Source: Fusobacterium sp.
GTDB taxonomy: Bacteria > Cyanobacteriota > Vampirovibrionia > Gastranaerophilales > Gastranaerophilaceae
Assembly (NCBI GenBank): GCA_023662905.1
Contig: JAMPIJ010000012.1
Location: forward strand, 1 to 35,711
DNA length: 35,711 nt
Direction of reading: 5' to 3'
The notes under the pieces were generated by a model. It was not told the DNA's origin and searched no databases. It saw nothing but the letters and a program-made list of their open reading frames with translations. Position 1 is the stretch's first letter. Each line of letters opens with the position of its first letter. The position numbers and the translations under genes were made by a program. Shown here one piece after another: positions 31,236 to 35,711 of this stretch.

Positions 31236-31284
31236 CGTCTGTCAATCCATTTTTTGAACAAATGTCAAGAAAGTTTACAAAATG

Positions 31285-31313
31285 TTTACAACTTGACTTT
31301 ACTCTGTTATGAT
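31285..31313 (+). promoter_or_regulatory. Promoter of the S1-domain gene
   Basis: TTTACA (31285-31290), a 17-bp spacer and TATGAT (31308-31313). GTTTACAA occurs twice, 11 bp apart (31273-31280 and 31284-31291), the second copy covering the -35. TAGTTAATAG lies at the expected start. Confidence 0.6.
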
Positions 31314-31347
31314 GTAGTAGTTAATAGGGTAATCCAATGGAGTAAAA

Positions 31348-32454
31348 ATGACATCACAAGAATTAAATTTTGAAGAACTGTTAGCAAAATACGACTACAG
31401 TTTTCAAAAAGGAAGTTTAGTAAAAGGTACCGTTTGCGGCTACGACAATTCTGGCGTACTCGTTGATATCGGTGCAAAAACAACTGCGGTTGTTCCTAAT
31501 CGCGAAGCCGCTGACAAAGGCGAAAACGTTGAAGAAAAACTCGTTAAAGGCGCAGAATACGAATTCTTAATCATCAGAGAGGAAGATGAAGACGGAAAAT
31601 TCCTTCTTTCTTACAAACGCGTTCAAAGCGCTTACGCTTGGCAAGAACTCGAAAAAGCAAAAGCTGCAGGAGATGTTATCCTTGCAACCGTTACAGGTGT
31701 TGTTAAAGGCGGTCTTCTTGTTGAAGTTTCAGGAGTTAAAGGATTTGTTCCATCTTCACAATTGCGCTCTAAAGACGCAGGCGTTGAAGTCGGCGCTAAA
31801 ATCGAGTTGAAAATCCTTACACTCGACGCACAACAAAACTCATTCATCCTTTCTAACAAGAAAGTTTACGATGACAGCGTTGTTGAAAGCCGCAAAAATC
31901 TCTTCTCACAAATCGAACCTGGTCAGGTTGTTAAAGGTGATGTCGTTAGAATCACAGATTTCGGCGCATTCGTTGACCTCGGCGGAATCGATGGTTTGTT
32001 ACCACTTTCACAACTTTCTTGGAGATGGATTGACCATCCGACAGATATCTTGAAAGTCGGCGAAAAAATCGACGTTGAAGTTATCGCTGTAGACCACGAA
32101 AAACAACGCGTTTCATTGAGCTTGAAAAACCTTGAACCAGATCCGTGGATTGAAGCTGAAAAGAATATCAAAACAGGCGACAAAGTTGAAGGCGTAATTT
32201 CTAGAATTAAACATTTCGGCGCATTCGTTGAAGTTTGCCCGGGTGTTGAAGCGTTACTTCCACACGCTGAAGTTGTTGAATTACAAAACAAAATCGGCTC
32301 TGTATTAAAAGTAGGCGATAAAGTTTTGACTTACATCTTGAAATTCAACCCGACTGATAAGAGAATCGCTCTTACTGTTGACGAATCAAAATTCGATACA
32401 GATGCAGAAGTTGAATTTGTAGAACCTCCGGTTCCGGAAGTTCCAGAAGCATAG
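31348..32454 (+). CDS. S1-domain RNA-binding protein (ribosomal protein S1 type)
   Basis: A 368-aa protein with four S1 RNA-binding domains in tandem, starting at about residues 20, 105, 190 and 275 (KGTVCGYDNSGVLVDIG; ATVTGVVKGGLLVEVSG; GDVVRITDFGAFVDLGG; GVISRIKHFGAFVEV). The last two are closest to consensus. It is shorter than the six-domain E. coli S1 and similar in size to the short S1 of cyanobacteria. It probably helps mRNAs bind the 30S subunit. GGAG lies five bases before the ATG. It has its own promoter and terminator. Confidence 0.9.
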   Translation: MTSQELNFEELLAKYDYSFQKGSLVKGTVCGYDNSGVLVDIGAKTTAVVPNREAADKGENVEEKLVKGAEYEFLIIREEDEDGKFLLSYKRVQSAYAWQELEKAKAAGDVILATVTGVVKGGLLVEVSGVKGFVPSSQLRSKDAGVEVGAKIELKILTLDAQQNSFILSNKKVYDDSVVESRKNLFSQIEPGQVVKGDVVRITDFGAFVDLGGIDGLLPLSQLSWRWIDHPTDILKVGEKIDVEVIAVDHEKQRVSLSLKNLEPDPWIEAEKNIKTGDKVEGVISRIKHFGAFVEVCPGVEALLPHAEVVELQNKIGSVLKVGDKVLTYILKFNPTDKRIALTVDESKFDTDAEVEFVEPPVPEVPEA

Positions 32455-32487
32455 AAAAAAGCCCGCTCGATTGAGCGGGCTTTTTTT
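32455..32487. terminator. Strong bidirectional terminator
   Basis: Six A, GCCCGCTC / GAGCGGGC with a GATT loop, and seven T. It lies between the convergent S1-domain and tsaD genes. Confidence 0.92.
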
Positions 32488-33517
32488 ATTTAACTCTTGA
32501 GAAAACTTCTACGTTTATATCGTCGTAAGTATTTGTATTAAAGTACGCGCAACTTGCAACCATCGCCGCGTTATCCGTGCAATATTTCATTGGAGGTGCA
32601 AAAACTTTGTACCCCTCTTCCTCGAGCGAAAATACTTTTCTGCGTATTTCTGAGTTTGCCGCAACGCCACCTGCAAGTACAACCTGATTGTAGCCGCGCT
32701 CTTCCAACGCTTTTTTCAACTTTTTATAAAGCGTTTTTGAAACACATTCCTGAAAACTTGCACACAAATCTGCGGTCGGAAGTTCCTGCCCGTCAAACGA
32801 TTTAACGAGTTTTAACATCGCAGTTTTAAGCCCGCTAAAGCTGAAATTATATCCATCGACTTTTGCCTGCGGAAGCTGGAACGCTTTAGGATTGCCCTCG
32901 TGCGCCATTTTGTCCAACTTCGGCCCCCCAGGGTATGGAAGCCCGATTAGGCGCGCAACTTTATCATAAGCTTCTCCGACTGCGTCGTCGATTGTTTCGC
33001 CCAAAATTGTTTGTTCGGAATAAGATTTCACATCAATAATCTGCGTATGGCCACCGCTCACAAGAAGCGCTAAAAACGGAGGTTTCAAATCTGTATCAAG
33101 ATAGTTTGCGCAAAGGTGAGCATTAAGGTGGTTTACCCCGATAAACGGCTTATCGTTAACAAGCGCAAGCGTTTTCGCCGCGTTCAAGCCGACAAGCAAA
33201 CAGCCGACAAGCCCCGGCCCGACAGTCGCCGCATAAGCAGTAATATCAGCACCTTTAACACCTGCTTGTTTATAAGCTTCATCAATGACGACATTTATCG
33301 CTTCCAAGTGTTCACGCGCCGCGATTTCAGGGAAAACTCCGCCGTATTGCTCGTGAATTTTTATTTGCGATGCAACAACGTTCGCAACTACTTCGCGCCC
33401 GCCCTTAACAATCGCACAGGCTGTTTCATCACAGCTTGATTCTATCGCCATAATCAGCGAATTTTCGTCTAACTCTACCGGTTTATTTGTGAATGATGTA
33501 AATTTCTTATTGTTCAT
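32486..33517 (-). CDS. tsaD: tRNA N6-threonylcarbamoyladenosine transferase TsaD
   Basis: A 343-aa enzyme that transfers the threonylcarbamoyl group to A37 of ANN-reading tRNAs, together with TsaB, TsaC and TsaE. Family landmarks are AIESSCDETACAIV near the N terminus, the metal-binding HxxxH in GVNHLNAHLCA, LLVSGGHTQI, YDKVARLIGLPYPGGP, NFSFSGLKTA and LAGGVAANSEIR. The ATG at 33517 is chosen because the family starts here. An upstream extension to 33640 would run through the promoter and into obgE. It has no ribosome binding site, and TATTAT exactly six bases upstream predicts a leaderless mRNA. It is divergent from obgE with only 31 bases between. Confidence 0.96.
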   Translation of the reverse strand: MNNKKFTSFTNKPVELDENSLIMAIESSCDETACAIVKGGREVVANVVASQIKIHEQYGGVFPEIAAREHLEAINVVIDEAYKQAGVKGADITAYAATVGPGLVGCLLVGLNAAKTLALVNDKPFIGVNHLNAHLCANYLDTDLKPPFLALLVSGGHTQIIDVKSYSEQTILGETIDDAVGEAYDKVARLIGLPYPGGPKLDKMAHEGNPKAFQLPQAKVDGYNFSFSGLKTAMLKLVKSFDGQELPTADLCASFQECVSKTLYKKLKKALEERGYNQVVLAGGVAANSEIRRKVFSLEEEGYKVFAPPMKYCTDNAAMVASCAYFNTNTYDDINVEVFSRVK

Positions 33518-33531
33518 GCTATTATAATAGC
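33518..33531. promoter_or_regulatory. Palindromic -10 shared by tsaD and obgE
   Basis: GCTATTA / TAATAGC is a perfect 14-bp palindrome, so each strand carries overlapping TATTAT and TATAAT boxes. Reading left it ends at the tsaD ATG. Reading right it leads to AAAGGA and the obgE ATG at 33549. Both -35 regions would have to lie at or inside the opposite gene, and neither is strong. Confidence 0.6.
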
Positions 33532-33548
33532 ACAAAGGAAACAAAATT

Positions 33549-34832
33549 ATGCAGTTTATAGATAAAAGTAAAATCAGAATAGTTTCAGGCCGCGGCGGCA
33601 ACGGAATGGTTGCGTGGCGCCGTGAAAAATATGTAGACAAAGGCGGCCCTGCAGGCGGCGATGGCGGACGCGGCGGCGATGTTTATCTCGTTGCGGACGA
33701 GGGAATGTCTACACTGATGGATTTTAAATATAAATCTGTTTACAAAGCGCCGAGTGGCGAAAATGGCGGAATTAAAAACTGCCACGGCGCCTGCGCAAAA
33801 GATTTGTACATAAAAGTTCCGGTCGGAACACTTGTTCGCGACATCAAAACAGGAAATGTCATTGCGGATTTGACAAAGAACGAACAAACAGTAATGGTTG
33901 CCAAAGGCGGACGCGGTGGACGCGGAAACGCACGTTTTGCAACAGCGCAAAAACGCGCACCGCAATTCTGCGAACCGGGTGAACCAGGGATTGAGCGCGA
34001 ACTCTTCTTAGAATTAAAATTAATCGCTGACGTCGGCTTACTTGGAATGCCGAATGCGGGAAAATCAACATTAATAAGCAGAATTTCTTCTGCGCGTCCA
34101 AAAATCGCCGATTACCCATTCACAACGCTTGTTCCGAACCTTGGCGTTGTCAAAAAACGCAATGGTGACGGCTATGTTGTTGCTGACATTCCGGGGTTAA
34201 TCGAGGGCGCAAGCGAGGGTGTTGGCTTGGGTTACGAGTTTTTACGCCACGTTGAACGCTGCCGTTTCCTTGTTCACCTTGTTGACGTGACCGCCGAAAA
34301 CCCGTTCAAAAATTACGAAATCATCAACAACGAATTAAAAAAACACTCAGAAGCACTTTATGAGCGTTATCAAATCGTTGTCCTAAACAAAATCGACGCG
34401 GTCGACGAAGAACGCCTTAAAGAAATTCGTGAAGAATTCAAACCGCACGTAAAAGAAATTTATGAAATTTCCGCTGTTGCCGGCACTGGCTTAGACAAAC
34501 TTCTCGATGTTATGAGCCAAAAAGTCGACGAAATTCCGCATCCGCCATCAGAAGTTAACGTGGAAGAGGATTTGGGCGCGTTCGACAACGACGACAGCAA
34601 TTTTGAAATATTCAAAGCCGATAAAAACACATTCATAGTTCAGGGCGGAAAAATCGAACGTCTTGCACAGGTAACAAGCGACCGCAACCCTGAACAGGTA
34701 ATCCGACTTCAAAATATTATGAAAGGTATGGGAATCTTCGACGAACTTGCCAAACGCGGAATAAAAGACGAAGACACCGTAATCGTCGGACATTTAGAAT
34801 TTGTTTACTTTAAAGATGAAATTTATGGATAA
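33549..34832 (+). CDS. obgE: Obg-family GTPase
   Basis: A 427-aa GTPase involved in late 50S ribosome assembly and stress signalling. The glycine-rich Obg domain (about 1-158; GRGGNGMVAWRREKYVDKGG, GGDGGRGGDV) is followed by the GTP-binding domain with GMPNAGKST, the G2/switch Thr in YPFTTL, DIPGLIEGAS, NKID, and a C-terminal OCT-type domain (about 350-425). Length is normal. AAAGGA nine to ten bases before the ATG supports the start, giving a leader of only about 14 bases. A terminator follows at once. Confidence 0.97.
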   Translation: MQFIDKSKIRIVSGRGGNGMVAWRREKYVDKGGPAGGDGGRGGDVYLVADEGMSTLMDFKYKSVYKAPSGENGGIKNCHGACAKDLYIKVPVGTLVRDIKTGNVIADLTKNEQTVMVAKGGRGGRGNARFATAQKRAPQFCEPGEPGIERELFLELKLIADVGLLGMPNAGKSTLISRISSARPKIADYPFTTLVPNLGVVKKRNGDGYVVADIPGLIEGASEGVGLGYEFLRHVERCRFLVHLVDVTAENPFKNYEIINNELKKHSEALYERYQIVVLNKIDAVDEERLKEIREEFKPHVKEIYEISAVAGTGLDKLLDVMSQKVDEIPHPPSEVNVEEDLGAFDNDDSNFEIFKADKNTFIVQGGKIERLAQVTSDRNPEQVIRLQNIMKGMGIFDELAKRGIKDEDTVIVGHLEFVYFKDEIYG

Positions 34833-34856
34833 AAAAGCGCCCATTGGGCGCTTTTT
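34832..34856. terminator. Bidirectional terminator
   Basis: AAAAAGCGCCC / GGGCGCTTTTT with an ATT loop lies between the obgE stop and the stop of the convergent pilin-like gene, touching both stop codons. Confidence 0.9.
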
Positions 34857-35711
34857 ACCGTTTAACGCACCAAACATGCCTTGAATCGGTTTTTCTATTT
34901 TGCGGCTGTTGATAACCAGAACCTAAATCCTGAACCCACGCGCCCGTATCAGACACAAACGTACTTGCCCAATAAACATGGTCATCAGGAATATTAAACA
35001 ATTTGTTATTATAAAATATAGCACTTAGTTCATCTCTGCTAGGAAGCCTGCTTTCGCTATCCTGTTTTTGACATAACCCGCCGGCTTTGCTGTGTTTGTC
35101 ATACCCAGCCGACGCTGTTAGCGGCATAGGCGCCACCACAACAGAATCCGTTGCATACAGAACTGACATAACACCGATATCTTTACCTACTGTATTTGGG
35201 CCTTTTGTTCCATTCAAGTCATAGATAAAATTCGCACACAATTTATACTGCACCATGTGCCAACCAGTTTCGCCCTTACTACTTGAGCAAGTCGGTCGGT
35301 AATATACAAGAATACTTTCACCATTAGCCGTTTCAAAAGCCGCAGCCTTTGTGTCAGCCCCTGACACCGTCCAGTTATGAGTGCCATCTGAATATGTACT
35401 ATTAAACATACTATTCAATTCAACAATCGTCTTAGGCACAGGATCAATAGTTTGGCCTTTCAAAGAAACTATTTTAGAAGCGATTCCACAATCTGCAAGA
35501 TTATCGCTACAGATATTATTAATTTTAAGGACTTTGGCAAGCCCTGCCGTGATAAATGTTTCTGCGGCATTGTCAACACTGGAAGCTTCATCAACCGTTC
35601 CAAAACCATTAAGCGCCGGCATTAATGAAATTGCCTGCGACATACGTGCATAAAGTGCTTTTCGCTGCGTGTTCCAAGTGCGTTCGTTAATGTTGCCGGT
35701 CAAAGACGGCA
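34855..35711 (-). CDS. Type IV pilin-like protein with DUF1566-like tail (5' end missing)
   Basis: The frame is open to the window edge, so the N terminus is missing. At least 284 residues are visible. The first ones, PSLTGNINERTW, match the segment that follows the hydrophobic helix of type IV pilin-like proteins (usually ...TIPSL), so the prepilin signal probably lies just outside. The C-terminal 70 residues (SRLPSRDELSAIFYNN, YWASTF, AWVQDLGSG, HVWCVKR) resemble the DUF1566/Lcl C-terminal domain, a C-type-lectin-like fold used in surface adhesins. Several cysteines could form disulfides. It is probably a minor pilin or pseudopilin with a ligand-binding head. Confidence 0.75.
   Translation of the reverse strand, partial: PSLTGNINERTWNTQRKALYARMSQAISLMPALNGFGTVDEASSVDNAAETFITAGLAKVLKINNICSDNLADCGIASKIVSLKGQTIDPVPKTIVELNSMFNSTYSDGTHNWTVSGADTKAAAFETANGESILVYYRPTCSSSKGETGWHMVQYKLCANFIYDLNGTKGPNTVGKDIGVMSVLYATDSVVVAPMPLTASAGYDKHSKAGGLCQKQDSESRLPSRDELSAIFYNNKLFNIPDDHVYWASTFVSDTGAWVQDLGSGYQQPQNRKTDSRHVWCVKR

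Noticed and set aside
32486-33640. Longer tsaD reading from 33640
   Set aside because: The extra 41 residues do not fit the family, would be encoded across the shared promoter and inside obgE, and have no ribosome binding site.
1-35711. CRISPR array, tRNA, rRNA or insertion sequence
   Set aside because: No regularly spaced repeats, no cloverleaf with a TTCGA-type loop in any gap, and no transposase-like reading frame or terminal repeats were seen on either strand.

Overview
The window looks like a chromosomal segment of a non-photosynthetic relative of the cyanobacteria, most likely a gut Gastranaerophilales (Melainabacteria/Vampirovibrionia). This is inferred, not proven. The support is a moderately AT-rich genome, a RecG with a long N-terminal extension, a CHASE2 adenylate cyclase, a multi-S1-domain protein, a CsaB-like pyruvyl transferase, several large lineage-type proteins with glycine-rich hydrophobic segments, and a type IV pilin-like protein with a DUF1566-like tail. 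I found no rRNA, tRNA, insertion sequence, phage gene or CRISPR array.

Layout. 1-8.2 kb: a DnaJ-type co-chaperone, a two-repeat 122-aa protein, a 31-aa membrane microprotein, mnmE, an unrecognised 1121-aa protein behind a set of DNA palindromes, and two PlsC-type acyltransferases. 8.2-15.4 kb: a long phosphohexomutase, an AI-2E-type permease, a B12-type radical SAM protein, a DedA protein, a secreted TPR protein and a second helical-repeat protein. 15.4-18.5 kb (minus strand): a small glycine-rich protein, a WecA/TagO-type transferase and glyA. 18.5-20 kb: an accessory cluster of two paralogous Xre regulators, an 80-aa protein and two hydrophobic peptide genes. 20-23.4 kb: two large unrecognised proteins. 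23.4-31 kb: recG, CHASE2 cyclase, KDPG-aldolase-like protein, csaB-like protein and a LysM protein. 31-35.7 kb: a third Xre regulator, an S1-domain protein, tsaD, obgE and the edge-truncated pilin-like gene.

The most interesting region is 19389-19991. Two divergent copies of a small locus each encode a 24-25-aa hydrophobic peptide with a very strong ribosome binding site. Each copy also has a convergent antisense promoter (TTGACA, 17-bp spacer, AATAAT, six bases to the predicted start). The antisense RNA is predicted to begin with the same seven bases (GTAGGGC in one copy, GCAGGGT in the other) found at or within a few bases of the mRNA 5' end. The mRNA 3' end carries the exact complement, and the two copies differ by compensatory changes. 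A second copy-specific repeat sits in a leader hairpin loop and again directly after the stop region. This is the layout of a type I toxin-antitoxin module, closest in plan to Fst/RNA II of pAD1 par, but with unrelated-looking peptides. Toxicity is inferred, not shown.

Second pattern: mnmE, a plsC paralog, dedA and tsaD all lack a ribosome binding site and have a -10 box exactly six bases before the ATG. This predicts leaderless mRNAs, while many neighbouring genes have clear ribosome binding sites.
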